A stretch of 64,000 nt of DNA from an uncultured Balneola sp. (GCA_902529365.1 CABZWK010000001.1:1-64000); one strand, 5' to 3'. Shown: positions 1 to 9,565, numbered from the stretch's first letter. Translations and numbers: made by a program. Notes: generated by a model from the letters alone, not told the origin.

Positions 1-250
1 TTCTAGGGAATTCAAATAGCAATTCGTTCAATGCCCCCGAATTTCTACGTCCTGCGTGGCCATTGTTATGATAGGTAGCTCTTAATCTATTTCCATCCAT
101 AATGGATATTTTACGATTGTTAAAATCTGATCGTTCTTCGCTTGGCTCAAAATCAGTGACTTGTGCAAAGATTTCCGGAGTTGATAACCCAAATAAGGCA
201 GTGAATAGTATGATAAAAAGGTGTTTAAAGGACATAGGATTCATTCGCAT
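1..250 (-). CDS. Exported protein of unknown function, 5' part only
   Basis: The reading frame opens at an ATG at 250, only 2 nt after the stop of the TonB-dependent receptor, and runs off the left edge of the window (83 codons visible). The product starts MRMNPMSFKHLFIILF and has a signal peptide ending near TPEIFAQ, so it is exported. The mature part seen here is polar and basic, with a stretch ATYHNNGHAGRRNSGALNE, and shows no domain I can name. The tight spacing makes it the third gene of the foldase-receptor operon, so it is probably a surface or periplasmic partner of that receptor. Alternative in-frame starts are the ATGs at 244 and 235. Function unknown. Confidence 0.75.
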   Translation of the reverse strand, partial: MRMNPMSFKHLFIILFTALFGLSTPEIFAQVTDFEPSEERSDFNNRKISIMDGNRLRATYHNNGHAGRRNSGALNELLFEFPR

Positions 251-252
251 AC

Positions 253-3200
253 TTAAAATGAAAATTGAACTCCGAGTTGGACTCTTCGAGGTTCAGCATA
301 AAAGGTTGGGTTGTTATAATAATCGGGATGAGCACCAGGAATCACTCGCGCGGGTAAAGGACGCGTAGGCAATCCAGAATCGGAATACACCCCGTTAACT
401 ATCTTAGTGTCAAGTAGGTTATATACATTAAAAAAGACTTGTAGCTGCGCGTCTCCCTGTAGGTCAATATTTTTGTACGTATTTATATCGAGTGTAAAAC
501 GATTGGGCAATCGTGCGGTGTTACGCAAGTCTCTGGTTGATGCAACCTCTCCCACTAATACACCTGGGATATTACGATCAGGGGTATAAGGGGTACCAGA
601 AGCAAAACGAGCAAGTACATTGGTTCCCCACGTATCGCCAGTGAAGAACATAGACCCATTGATAATATGAGTTCGATCCCAATTCAGGGGTTGGACAATT
701 TTTGTTAGGGTATTGGATTGATTGGTCGAATCTATTTGGCTACCCTGTGCTAGTATCGCAAAATACTCTGAGGCTGGATCACTATTACTTCCCTCAACTA
801 CACTGAATGTGTAATCTAACCCAAAATTAAAACGCTGATTCACAAATTGGTTAAAAGCAAAGGTGGTCCCTAACGATTTTGAAAAATCTCTGTTATAGTA
901 AATTCCATAGGTAATGGATGGAGCACCAGTAATTTGTGGCCGAGAAGAAACATAGTCACGGGTATCTTTATAGTACCCAGTTAGCTCAATAGCAGTGCCA
1001 TCAAAGATTTCCTGCTTTAAACCTAATTCATACTGAATGGACTTTTCTGCTTCCAGGTTTGGATTTCCAAACAAACCTTGATCGCCACCTGTTTGAGAAA
1101 GTAAAATTTGACTGTTGGTATATAACCGGTCGTAGGAAGGCATTTGAAAGAAATACCCGTAGGAAAAATAAATCACCCCGCCATCATTAATGGGATAGGC
1201 CACTCCAATTCTGGGACTAATTTGATATTTTGCGGGTGCAGCTTTCCACCAATACGTTTGACGATCGGCGATGGTTAGACTGGGCTCTCCTTCGTCTTGT
1301 TGACCATTCCCATTCGTATCGGTATACAGATTTTCTGATTTTGTAGGAAGATTAATATCTGGATCTTCTGGATCGGCTGGTACATTGGTATTAGGGTCAA
1401 AGTAGTCGAATCGCACCCCTACATTAATTATAAGATTATCGTATTCAACCTTATCCTGAATGTATGCACTGTAATTTCTTGGTCTTTCGGTGTATCGCTG
1501 AAAACCAGGGGAATTTATTTCAGGATAACCCAATTCTATAAGGCCTTTGTCAACGAGCTCCTGAGGGGTTCCTTCTGGAATGGACACACCCTGTTGGCTC
1601 AAAGGTGCTAAACTAATACTCTCAAAAAAGATCTCGTCAAATTGAGCATTGATACCTGCTTTTATAAAATGGTGTTCATTGATCTGTGAAGAAATTTCGG
1701 CCTTAGCGATGTAAGAATCGGTGAAGCGGTTAAAGCGAGAATTATTGGTTCCATAGGTATTGAATTGGCCTGCACTAGTAATTTGATTCCCATATAGCAC
1801 ATTTGAAGTTCCAAATAATGGATGAGACAGGTTTTCATAATTAAAGTACCGAGGGTCCCATGGATCTTCGTACAAGTAACTATTGTACTCATTAAACCTA
1901 TTAGCAAGATTCACCGTTACAAAGGTATTTGCAGCAGGGGTAATGGTTGTTTTGAAATTCAACGAATAATTGTTCCGGTAGGTATTGTTCATCCCGTTAG
2001 GCACAAAGCGGTTCCCAAAGTCAAATCCACCCCCTTCTTCAAGAGCATAGGTACCAATTAGGTTGAATTTTAACCAAGTTAATGGCTTGAATTCCAAATT
2101 CCCTTGAAAACTTTGGGTCTGAAAACGATTCATACTCACCAAGCTACTATCTCGAGTACCATTGTCCCGAATCTCTAAGTACTCTTGTCCTTGCACCAGT
2201 ACCGTGTCAGCAGTATAGTATGGCAAGAATAAATCGATCCGTTCACCGTATAATGTTTGATAGGTAGACAAATCGGTTCCTAATGGTACCCGCTCCACAT
2301 ATTTTCCGTGTGGGGAGTAGGCGTTTCGCCCGTTTAGCCATCCTTCGTTTTGAAATTTTCGAGCAGTTGCAAAAAAGGTTAGTTTGTCCCGGATGATAGG
2401 ACCCGAAACCGAAGCGGTATAATTATACATTCTGGTAGGATTAAAACTAGCTAAGTCGATTCCAATACCGTCATAAAGCTGAGATTCGTTAGTAGCTATG
2501 TAGCCTCCACCCCAACCCCTGAAAGAGGCTTCAAAATTATTGTTTCCAGCTTTGGTTACCACGTTCACTACCCCGGATAGGGCCTGACCATGCTCGGCGT
2601 TAAAGGAGCCCGAGATGACCTGAAGTTCCTGTATAGACTCATTTTCTAGGCGCAGACCGTTACTTCCGTCATAATCATCGGTCACACGAATCCCATCTAC
2701 CACATAAGAAACCTCCGTAGTACGTCCACCTCGAATGTGAATCCCCCCGTCATTTCCCACATTAACACCCGCTTGCAGTTGAACAATGTCGGTGATCTCT
2801 TGAACGGGTAATTTAGCAATTTCATCGCTACTAACGCGAGCTTCGGAGCTGGTTATATCCTTAATAACCGCCTGTCGATCGGCCACAACCACCACTTCTT
2901 CTCCTTCAAAAGATTCCAAGCTTAGCTCAAAGTCTTGATAAGTTGTTAGATCCGTACGAACAATAACATCTTGAACCACCACAGTTGCATAGCCAATATA
3001 CCGGGCTTCAAGCACATAGGTTCCTGGAGCAACGTTGAGCATTAGATAATTTCCATCTACATTGGTTATGGCTCCTATGGTGGTTCCTTTAATTCCAACG
3101 GTAGCCCCAATGAGGGGTTCTTTTGTGTTCGCATCTAGGAGTGTTCCAGTAACTTTACCAGATTGAGCAAGGGCATTGCCCGTGAAAAGTGCCCCTATAA

Positions 3201-3282
3201 ATAGGTTCAGAATCCATAATTGTACGGTTTTCCACCTAGCTATGTAGTTAGCTATTTCTAGTCGCATTTTCTTAGACTTCAA
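253..3282 (-). CDS. TonB-dependent outer-membrane receptor with carboxypeptidase-regulatory-like N-terminal domain
   Basis: 1009 residues. A signal peptide ends near ALAQ (residue 40). Residues 43-122 form the Ig-like carboxypeptidase-regulatory domain (GTLLDANTKEPLIGATVGIKG region), residues about 140-245 the plug (IHIRGGRTTEVSYVVDGI), and the rest a beta-barrel ending in VQLGVQFSF with a terminal Phe, as expected for BamA-dependent insertion. Residues 655-666 (DTNGNGQQDEGE) resemble a calcium-binding DxNxN loop in an extracellular segment. It should import a ligand too large for porins, energised by TonB-ExbBD; the substrate is not evident. No SusD-like partner follows, so it is not a typical SusCD glycan importer. 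It overlaps the upstream foldase gene by 11 bp and is followed after 2 nt by an exported protein. The start at 3282 is chosen because of the coupling; the next Met is residue 6. Confidence 0.93.
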   Translation of the reverse strand: MKSKKMRLEIANYIARWKTVQLWILNLFIGALFTGNALAQSGKVTGTLLDANTKEPLIGATVGIKGTTIGAITNVDGNYLMLNVAPGTYVLEARYIGYATVVVQDVIVRTDLTTYQDFELSLESFEGEEVVVVADRQAVIKDITSSEARVSSDEIAKLPVQEITDIVQLQAGVNVGNDGGIHIRGGRTTEVSYVVDGIRVTDDYDGSNGLRLENESIQELQVISGSFNAEHGQALSGVVNVVTKAGNNNFEASFRGWGGGYIATNESQLYDGIGIDLASFNPTRMYNYTASVSGPIIRDKLTFFATARKFQNEGWLNGRNAYSPHGKYVERVPLGTDLSTYQTLYGERIDLFLPYYTADTVLVQGQEYLEIRDNGTRDSSLVSMNRFQTQSFQGNLEFKPLTWLKFNLIGTYALEEGGGFDFGNRFVPNGMNNTYRNNYSLNFKTTITPAANTFVTVNLANRFNEYNSYLYEDPWDPRYFNYENLSHPLFGTSNVLYGNQITSAGQFNTYGTNNSRFNRFTDSYIAKAEISSQINEHHFIKAGINAQFDEIFFESISLAPLSQQGVSIPEGTPQELVDKGLIELGYPEINSPGFQRYTERPRNYSAYIQDKVEYDNLIINVGVRFDYFDPNTNVPADPEDPDINLPTKSENLYTDTNGNGQQDEGEPSLTIADRQTYWWKAAPAKYQISPRIGVAYPINDGGVIYFSYGYFFQMPSYDRLYTNSQILLSQTGGDQGLFGNPNLEAEKSIQYELGLKQEIFDGTAIELTGYYKDTRDYVSSRPQITGAPSITYGIYYNRDFSKSLGTTFAFNQFVNQRFNFGLDYTFSVVEGSNSDPASEYFAILAQGSQIDSTNQSNTLTKIVQPLNWDRTHIINGSMFFTGDTWGTNVLARFASGTPYTPDRNIPGVLVGEVASTRDLRNTARLPNRFTLDINTYKNIDLQGDAQLQVFFNVYNLLDTKIVNGVYSDSGLPTRPLPARVIPGAHPDYYNNPTFYAEPRRVQLGVQFSF

Positions 3283-4951
3283 TGTTAATTTCCTCTAGAC
3301 GTTCCAAATCGATGAAAGCATTATGCTTTATCTTTACCTGATCAATTAGTAAAGACCTGGCTTCTCTAAATTTTTGTTCTAATAAAATATCTTGAACCGC
3401 TTCCTTGGCCTCATTGAATCGCAATGAACGAGCTTCAACTATATCCAAACACTTATAAATATGGTACTCACTGGCCTGATAGGCTATAGGAAAGGTGACA
3501 TAATTCTGCTCTAATTGTTGCAACTCTTGCCCTAAGTGCCCTAACCGAGCCCATTGCTCATAGTTCATAATCCCATCAACCATCAAATCTGCATTAGATT
3601 CGGTGTGAAGCTGAACCATACGCGTAAAATCTTGACCATTTTCAAGTGCATCATACACCTGTGCGGCTTTTTCCTCCGAGGAAACTACAATACGCTGTAG
3701 AAGCACCTGTTTTGGTTGAATAAAGCGGTCAGGATTCGCCTGAAAGGTGGTATATAATTCAGCAGGGCTGAACTCGATTGACTTTTTGATTTCACTCTCA
3801 ACTTCCCGAGCCAAGGCATTCAAATAGGTTTGTTGAATAGATGCCTTAACTGCTGGTTGTTCTGGAATTCCAGCTTCATAAGCCTGCTGACTCATGTAAG
3901 ACCGATACGCCATACCACTTAGAACCGATTTAAGATGATACTCTGATGAAATGCCTTCAAGATATTCCACAGGGGTAATTTGCCATTGCGCCACCCAATC
4001 TTCCAAGGTCATAATAAAGTATTTATGTCGTAAGATGGGATCATCTACGTTCCAGTTTGGTGGAATTATGCTCTTAATTCCCAATTCTCTACCCTGTTGT
4101 CCTTTAATCTCATCTAAAAGGGCTTCTATGAAATCTTGATCTATCGAAACGGTCTCCATGAAGGCCCCCAAGTGATTTCGCTCCTGTAATTCTTCCATTT
4201 TTTTTCGAGCGTATTGTTCTAATTCTGGCAGTTGTCGCTGAAAATCAGCTTCGGTCAATATGGGATTCTGAACCCGGTCCATTACCTTAATAATACTATA
4301 TCCTTGGGCTGTTTGAACGGGCCCAACAATGCTACCCGGCGGGTTTGTAAATGCGGCTTCCTCAAAAGAAACGTCCATATCATCGGTGCTAAAAAACCCC
4401 ACATCGCCCCCATTTTCCTGCATATAGGGCGTCCCAAATACTTCTTCAGCTAGCTTCTCAAAAGATTCACCCGCCTCTAGTCGCGCTAAAAGTCGCTCAC
4501 TTTCCTCACGGGTTTCAGCATACAGATGGGAGGCTCTCACTTTGGAGTTAAAGCGGACAAAATACTCACGCAGGTCAGATTCATTCACCTCTAAATCACT
4601 CAACAACAACTGACGCCTGAATTCCTCGGTCCAAACCCGTGTCTGAATCCTAGCCTTTAAAAACTCTAAATCTTCTCGTTTATCTAAACCTTGATCCATG
4701 GCGTGCACAGCCAGCACATATGTATTGAATTCGGAATCCAAGACGGCTTTTCTGGTTGATAGATCTGGAGTTATGGATTGCCCCGTTCGGTAGTACAGCT
4801 CCTTGTAGCTAGTTATAAAGTGAGCCTCAGACACCGCATAACCGTCAATTTCAGCCAAGATAAGCTCAACCTTCTTATTCTTTGAATATGTGCACTGGAT
4901 AAGTAAAAAACAACAAAAAATTCCAAGTAGAATTAAACGACTATACTTCAC
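3272..4951 (-). CDS. Lipoprotein PpiC/SurA-type peptidyl-prolyl isomerase
   Basis: 559 residues. The N-terminus is a lipoprotein signal (LLIQC, lipid-modified Cys20). A SurA-like helical chaperone region (about 30-130) precedes a parvulin domain (about 137-232) with the family blocks VRASHL and NGGDVGFF. A second, degenerate parvulin-like region follows the helical linker (about 395-495, VLLQRIVVSSEEKAAQVYDA). Such proteins isomerise prolyl bonds and chaperone unfolded outer-membrane proteins in the periplasm. It is the first gene of an operon and overlaps the TonB-dependent receptor by 11 bp, which suggests it helps fold or deliver that barrel or its exported partner; that link is inference. 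A promoter with an embedded palindrome lies just upstream. Confidence 0.88.
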   Translation of the reverse strand: MKYSRLILLGIFCCFLLIQCTYSKNKKVELILAEIDGYAVSEAHFITSYKELYYRTGQSITPDLSTRKAVLDSEFNTYVLAVHAMDQGLDKREDLEFLKARIQTRVWTEEFRRQLLLSDLEVNESDLREYFVRFNSKVRASHLYAETREESERLLARLEAGESFEKLAEEVFGTPYMQENGGDVGFFSTDDMDVSFEEAAFTNPPGSIVGPVQTAQGYSIIKVMDRVQNPILTEADFQRQLPELEQYARKKMEELQERNHLGAFMETVSIDQDFIEALLDEIKGQQGRELGIKSIIPPNWNVDDPILRHKYFIMTLEDWVAQWQITPVEYLEGISSEYHLKSVLSGMAYRSYMSQQAYEAGIPEQPAVKASIQQTYLNALAREVESEIKKSIEFSPAELYTTFQANPDRFIQPKQVLLQRIVVSSEEKAAQVYDALENGQDFTRMVQLHTESNADLMVDGIMNYEQWARLGHLGQELQQLEQNYVTFPIAYQASEYHIYKCLDIVEARSLRFNEAKEAVQDILLEQKFREARSLLIDQVKIKHNAFIDLERLEEINIEV

Positions 4952-4979
4952 GCTGTATTATTATTTGGTTATTTACGAT

Positions 4980-5008
4980 ATAATACTGAAAGCGCTTACA
5001 TTTTTCAA
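4980..5008 (-). promoter_or_regulatory. Candidate promoter of the foldase-TonB receptor operon with operator in the spacer
   Basis: On the minus strand a TTGAAA (5008-5003) and a TATTAT (4985-4980) are separated by exactly 17 nt, a good sigma-70-type spacing, and lie about 30 nt upstream of the ATG at 4951. The spacer is almost filled by the palindrome at 4987-5000. Caveat: Bacteroidota primary sigma factors often prefer TAnnTTTG at -7, so the promoter call needs a transcript start. Confidence 0.5.
4987..5000. promoter_or_regulatory. LacI/GalR-family-type operator, site 1
   Basis: TGAAAGCGCTTACA fits the catabolite-responsive/LacI-GalR pattern TGNAANCGNTNNCA, with a central CG flanked by AAG/CTT. 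It sits between the putative -35 and -10 hexamers of the foldase-receptor operon, the usual position for a repressor. The regulator itself is not in this window. Confidence 0.55.
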
Positions 5009-5079
5009 GCCAAAATTTTTCGTTTGAAAAAAAGAAAACGGCTTTATTGGCACTTATGAGGCCAGTCTACCTACGTTAA

Positions 5080-5093
5080 TGTAAGGGCTTACA
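5080..5093. promoter_or_regulatory. Second upstream palindrome, operator-like
   Basis: TGTAAGGGCTTACA has arms TGTAAG and CTTACA that are perfect inverted repeats and share the right arm with site 1 at 4987-5000. Centre-to-centre distance is 93 bp, about nine helical turns, so a looped repressor is conceivable. Its centre is GG, not CG, which lowers confidence. Confidence 0.35.
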
Positions 5094-5159
5094 TTTTATA
5101 AGAGGTTGTATTGTGCGAAATTAACTTGATTGGAATGTATACGCTAACTATTCAGTTGC

Positions 5160-6377
5160 CTAAACTTTGCTGTAATTTCGGATGATGTAGTCGTTAAGTA
5201 TAGCTCTAAACTCTTCCCCAATATGATCCCCCTTCAGGGTAGTGTAATGTTTTCCATCCATATAAATAGGTGCTTTTGGCTCTTCAAAAGTGCCTGGAAG
5301 TGATATACCAATATTTGCTGCTTTGGATTCGCCAGGACCATTAACCACACAACCCATCACGGCAACTTCCATTTCTTCTACGCCAGAATAAACTTCCTTC
5401 CATATAGGCATAGATTCCTTGATATACTGCTGTATTTCTTCTGCTAGCTCTTGAAAGTAGGTGCTCTTTGTTCTCCCACACCCTGGGCATGCCGTTACTT
5501 GTGGTGTAAAACTACGTATGTGCAGGGATTGTAGTATTTGTTGAGCAACATTAACCTCTAAGCTTCGATCACCTCCTGGGGCTGGGGTAAGAGACACCCT
5601 AATAGTATCACCAATTCCCTGTTGTAAAATAACTGATAGAGCCGCTGAACTAGCCACCATCCCTTTCATTCCCATTCCTGCCTCTGTTAAACCTACATGA
5701 AGTGGATATGGTATTTCTTTGGCTAACCTAGAGTATACTTCAATAACGTCCTGTACCCCAGACATTTTACATGAGATAATGATTTTATCGGATGCTAGCC
5801 CTACATCCTCGGCCAAACGAGAGGATCGAACAGCACTTTCCACCATAGTCTGGAACATAACTTCTTTTGCTGACTTTGGAACAGACAATTGATTGTTTTG
5901 ATCCATTTTTTCGGCCAGCAACTGTTGGTCTAATGAACCCCAATTTACCCCAATGCGTACTGGTTTATCATTCTTGATCGCTTGCTCAACAATGGTAGCA
6001 AAATTTTTATCACGTGTTTTAGTACCTGTATTTCCAGGATTAATGCGATATTTCGATAAAGCCTGAGCCATATCAGGATATTTACTGAGCAACACATGGC
6101 CATTGTAATGGAAGTCTCCAATCAGTGGAACCATGACTCCTTTGTTGATTAAGCCCTCCTTTATATAGGGTACTGCATTTGCCGCTTCTTCGTTATTCAC
6201 GGTAAGGCGAACTAATTCAGAACCCGCTAAGTGTAACTGGTCTACCTGCTCAATGGTAGCTTCAATATCGGCGGTATCAGTGTTGGTCATCGACTGGACT
6301 ACGATGGGAGCACCACCACCAACGGGAACATCACCAACCATTACTTGTATAGAATCTCTTCGTTTATTTGGCTGCAT
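5160..6377 (-). CDS. ispG: 4-hydroxy-3-methylbut-2-enyl diphosphate synthase (IspG/GcpE)
   Basis: 405 residues. IspG converts methylerythritol cyclodiphosphate to HMBPP in the non-mevalonate isoprenoid pathway using a [4Fe-4S] cluster. The cluster ligands are visible as ACPGC (Cys297, Cys300), Cys343 and Glu350 in [13 protein letters not shown]; the TIM-barrel N-terminus carries [15 protein letters not shown]. The protein is the short bacterial form: it lacks the extra central domain of about 200 residues found in plant, chlamydial and many Bacteroidota IspG proteins. It begins 1 nt after the stop of a rhomboid gene and is the last gene of a close-packed minus-strand run that also contains a carotenoid-type desaturase. 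Confidence 0.97.
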   Translation of the reverse strand: MQPNKRRDSIQVMVGDVPVGGGAPIVVQSMTNTDTADIEATIEQVDQLHLAGSELVRLTVNNEEAANAVPYIKEGLINKGVMVPLIGDFHYNGHVLLSKYPDMAQALSKYRINPGNTGTKTRDKNFATIVEQAIKNDKPVRIGVNWGSLDQQLLAEKMDQNNQLSVPKSAKEVMFQTMVESAVRSSRLAEDVGLASDKIIISCKMSGVQDVIEVYSRLAKEIPYPLHVGLTEAGMGMKGMVASSAALSVILQQGIGDTIRVSLTPAPGGDRSLEVNVAQQILQSLHIRSFTPQVTACPGCGRTKSTYFQELAEEIQQYIKESMPIWKEVYSGVEEMEVAVMGCVVNGPGESKAANIGISLPGTFEEPKAPIYMDGKHYTTLKGDHIGEEFRAILNDYIIRNYSKV

Positions 6378-6378
6378 A

Positions 6379-7359
6379 TTAGGGTTCTTTTCGCTTACTC
6401 AATTCAAATAACGTCTTTTTTTCCTTATTACTAAGTGCGTTATAGCCGCTTTTAGATATTTTGTCCAATATGGCATCTAATTCACTCTGTTCTACTTCTT
6501 CTAAAATTTCTGCGTCACTAATACCTGCTGAACTAGATACCGCACCACGACCTGTGCTCGCCCGATTTCTGTTTGGCTGAGCTTGTTTGGCCTTCCAAGA
6601 GTACATTGAAGAGTTGACACTATTACTAGATTTTCTTGTTTTAGCACCACTATTGACCGATGTAAACAAAGATGATAACATTGGGGAAAGGTATTTAGAA
6701 TAAAGATATTCGATGTACCGGGGAACCAAACTCAAATCCCCCCCATTTTGGCGAAATTTCATTAATCCATAGCCCCCTAGAGCTCCACCTAAGTGAACAA
6801 ATCGTGCCACATTACCACCTGAATTCAATAACAACACATCGAGTGCAATAATACCGGTTACCACATATCTAGCCTCCAATGGTGGAAGCAACAACAGCAT
6901 AATTGGTGTTCGAGGGTATAACATGGCAAATGCTACCATTACCCCATATACAGCTCCAGAAGCACCAATAACTGGATTAGCTACCCCAACAAGGCTGACA
7001 ACTATATCAACCATAGCGCCTATCAATCCTGCCCCAAAATAGATGCTCAAAAAACTGTGTGCCCCAACAGTCTCCTCAACAGGCCGTCCCATCCACCACA
7101 GCCAAAGCATGTTAAAGATGAAATGAAATGGATTTAACAGTGAATGGGTAAACATATAGGTTACTAGCCTCCACGGCTGAGTAACCGCCGTAACAAGGTC
7201 AGGTATAAAGGCTAACCATTGAATGAGTGAAATACCAAGAATAGAGCTTAGAATTTGGACAAAAAATACAGCGGTATTAATACCAATAATGGCTCTTATG
7301 GCTACAGGCATAGCCAAAAATCCTCTTTTTACAGATGAACCAAATGAATCGTAGGCCAT
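6379..7359 (-). CDS. Rhomboid family intramembrane serine protease with basic C-terminal tail
   Basis: 326 residues. Six or so hydrophobic segments occupy residues 20-200. The catalytic dyad is visible: Ser134 in IGASGAVYG and His189 in RFVHLGG; oxyanion-hole/support residues His79 and Asn83 are in PFHFIFN. Rhomboids cleave transmembrane helices inside the bilayer. After residue 210 comes a cytoplasmic tail, first Ser/Arg/Lys-rich and disordered, then an acidic helix ([19 protein letters not shown]) ending [20 protein letters not shown], a C-terminal motif seen in rhomboids of this bacterial group. It is one of two tandem rhomboid genes (43-nt gap) and abuts ispG with a 1-nt gap. Substrate unknown. 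Confidence 0.93.
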   Translation of the reverse strand: MAYDSFGSSVKRGFLAMPVAIRAIIGINTAVFFVQILSSILGISLIQWLAFIPDLVTAVTQPWRLVTYMFTHSLLNPFHFIFNMLWLWWMGRPVEETVGAHSFLSIYFGAGLIGAMVDIVVSLVGVANPVIGASGAVYGVMVAFAMLYPRTPIMLLLLPPLEARYVVTGIIALDVLLLNSGGNVARFVHLGGALGGYGLMKFRQNGGDLSLVPRYIEYLYSKYLSPMLSSLFTSVNSGAKTRKSSNSVNSSMYSWKAKQAQPNRNRASTGRGAVSSSAGISDAEILEEVEQSELDAILDKISKSGYNALSNKEKKTLFELSKRKEP

Positions 7360-7402
7360 AGTTTAGTAGCAATGCTAAATAGCTGGGTTATGGTTGACTT
7401 CC

Positions 7403-8029
7403 CTAAAGTACGGGTCGCTTAATTTTCCAATATTTAATGAGTATGAATCCAACAACTAAGCCCCCTAGGTGAGCAAAGTGCGCTACTCCGCTATCAGGTC
7501 TTGTTAAGCCTGATAACAACTCTATACCCCCATAAATTCCAACAAAATACTTCGCTTTTATGGGTATAGGTGGAAACAACAGGATAATGTACTGGTTGGG
7601 AAACATCATCCCGAAGGCTAATAAAATTCCAAAAACGGCGCCCGAAGCTCCGATAGTATAAGTAAAATAGCCACTCACCAACATGTGAATAATGGCTGCT
7701 CCCACACCAGTTAACATATAATAAGTAATAAATCGCCGTGTGCCCCATAGGTGCTCGATAGATTGGCCAAAAATCCACAAAGCTAACAAGTTGAAAAATA
7801 AATGCCCCATATCAGCATGTAAAAACATGTAGCTAAATAGCTGCCAAGGCATAAAGCCATTTCCTATGGACCAAAGTGCGAAGTTTTCGGCTAATACCGC
7901 TCCCAATGGAGTCCACACTCCCGTAAATATACTTTTAGTCGCTAAAAATACAATCGCATTAGCAATGAGTAAGTATTTGATTGCGGGTGGAAATATTGAA
8001 AAACGGGTGTTGGGCTGAAATTGGTCCAA
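7403..8029 (-). CDS. Rhomboid family intramembrane serine protease, compact form
   Basis: 208 residues, essentially only the six-helix rhomboid core. Catalytic Ser129 lies in TIGASGAVFG and His187 in AHFAHLGG; His76 and Asn80 are in GHLFFN. It lacks the long tail of its neighbour at 6379-7359, with which it shares the core layout, so the pair probably arose by tandem duplication and may have split substrates. It starts 12 nt after the desaturase gene stop, in the same minus-strand run. The start ATG at 8029 gives a normal length; no better upstream start is needed. Confidence 0.92.
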   Translation of the reverse strand: MDQFQPNTRFSIFPPAIKYLLIANAIVFLATKSIFTGVWTPLGAVLAENFALWSIGNGFMPWQLFSYMFLHADMGHLFFNLLALWIFGQSIEHLWGTRRFITYYMLTGVGAAIIHMLVSGYFTYTIGASGAVFGILLAFGMMFPNQYIILLFPPIPIKAKYFVGIYGGIELLSGLTRPDSGVAHFAHLGGLVVGFILIKYWKIKRPVL

Positions 8030-8041
8030 AATTGAATTCCT

Positions 8042-9565
8042 TTATTTAAAGTCCTTTACTATACGGTAATATACGTTAATACCACTTAAAGTTACGCCAG
8101 GAATTCCCTGACCTGGATAGGTGGTGTCCCCAACCAAATACATTCCCTTAAAAGGGGTGACAGGAGAGGTCCAGTCCCAAACAGCACGCTTCATGGATTG
8201 AGGTATCCCTCCAACTCGGCCATCTTTTCGATACACCCATTTCTCCCAAGTCCTAGGGGTAGCTGCATCCAGTTGAAGGCATTCGGCACGGTCGGCCCCA
8301 GGAAGGCGTTGTTGCACCTGCTCAAATAAGTACTCCTGTACCTCCAACTTCTTTTTTTCGTAGCTATCCTGATCTAATCCTAACCACTTTTCCGGCGAAC
8401 AATGTGTGCTGACATTGAGCACCCTTTGGCCTTCAGGCGCACGTTGGGTATCGCCACGCATAGAAATGGAAACAAAGAAAGAACGAGCAATCCAATCTGA
8501 GTATGGATGCCCTTCGTTTAAGTGAAATTGATGGTGTAAGGATAACTCCTCGGCCAGGGTATCACTTAACGCAATACCCATAGTGAATGCTCCCCAAGCA
8601 TCGGTATACTTAGCGGATTCTTTTTTAAAGTAGTCGCGCATTTCGCCATCGGTTATATCCGGCATATTCCAAAGTGGTATGTTAGATATGACAATAGGCG
8701 CTTGCACTTCGAGTCTCCTATCGGTTCTGATGCGATACCCTTGTTTGTACTGGTTAATTTGTACAACTTTTTGCTTATTAAGCCACTGTCCGTGATTAGA
8801 TTCAAGATGATCCAAACAGGTAAATGCCATCTCGATTAAACCACCAGGTACATAAAAATTACTAGAATTAGGATAGCAAATGGCTGCTGCGCCAAATATG
8901 AACGGTGTTTGAGTAGCCCCCGCTTGAGCCGTAATGATGAGCTGTTCATTTAAAAACCTGTAAAATCGATCCTCGGTTATTCCACAAGACCGAGCTACCT
9001 GAGCAACGGAACGTAGCATGTATGGTAGTAGGGCAAGGTCTTTAGGAGAATTATTGAGAGCTAACCGAAAAAAATCTGATGGGTTAGCCGGTGGAAAAAA
9101 GATGTTTTTCAACGAAATATTCCACACTCTTTCTGCTACATAAAATGACTTATCCCAAAATTTTCGCTGCGCTTTTTCCTCGCCAAAATGACTAATACAA
9201 TGATTTACCCACTCTGCCTTGTCTTTCATTCGAATGACCGGCTTTTGATTATCTAACCAAACCGACATGGATGGGTTTAATTCATGCCTTGGGATATGCA
9301 TACCCGTATGTTCTTCCAAAAATTTCATAGGTTGACCAGGATCAAATCCAACTAAAGTGGTCGCACCGGACTCAAATACATAGCCTTTCCTAGTGTAGGA
9401 GGAGCTACACCCACCAGGATGTAAGCCTGCTTCAAGAACCAGTACTTTTTTCCCATCCGTACTTAGCAGACTCGCTACGGACAATCCCCCCATTCCCGAA
9501 CCTATTACAACTACATCCCATTCACTAGAAAGTCCTTCGCTACTACGGGTTCGAGTGGTTCTCAT
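8042..9565 (-). CDS. FAD-dependent carotenoid desaturase/isomerase-type oxidoreductase (CrtI/CrtD/CrtISO family)
   Basis: 507 residues. A Rossmann FAD-binding motif is at residues 17-28 (DVVVIGSGMGGL), followed by EAG and HPGGCSSSY, and the C-terminus has the family signature YLVGDTTYPGQGIPGVTLSG. These features place it among phytoene desaturase-related amine oxidase-fold enzymes acting on carotenoids or other polyenes; CrtD (3,4-desaturase), CrtISO-like isomerase and retinol saturase-like roles cannot be separated by eye. It overlaps the ATP-grasp gene upstream by 23 bp and is followed by the rhomboids and ispG, so it shares a run with an isoprenoid-precursor gene. No crtB or crtY is in the window. 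Confidence 0.85.
   Translation of the reverse strand: MRTTRTRSSEGLSSEWDVVVIGSGMGGLSVASLLSTDGKKVLVLEAGLHPGGCSSSYTRKGYVFESGATTLVGFDPGQPMKFLEEHTGMHIPRHELNPSMSVWLDNQKPVIRMKDKAEWVNHCISHFGEEKAQRKFWDKSFYVAERVWNISLKNIFFPPANPSDFFRLALNNSPKDLALLPYMLRSVAQVARSCGITEDRFYRFLNEQLIITAQAGATQTPFIFGAAAICYPNSSNFYVPGGLIEMAFTCLDHLESNHGQWLNKQKVVQINQYKQGYRIRTDRRLEVQAPIVISNIPLWNMPDITDGEMRDYFKKESAKYTDAWGAFTMGIALSDTLAEELSLHHQFHLNEGHPYSDWIARSFFVSISMRGDTQRAPEGQRVLNVSTHCSPEKWLGLDQDSYEKKKLEVQEYLFEQVQQRLPGADRAECLQLDAATPRTWEKWVYRKDGRVGGIPQSMKRAVWDWTSPVTPFKGMYLVGDTTYPGQGIPGVTLSGINVYYRIVKDFK

Noticed and set aside
253-3282. First TonB receptor considered as a SusC glycan importer
   Set aside because: No SusD-like lipoprotein follows; the neighbours are a foldase and an unknown exported protein.
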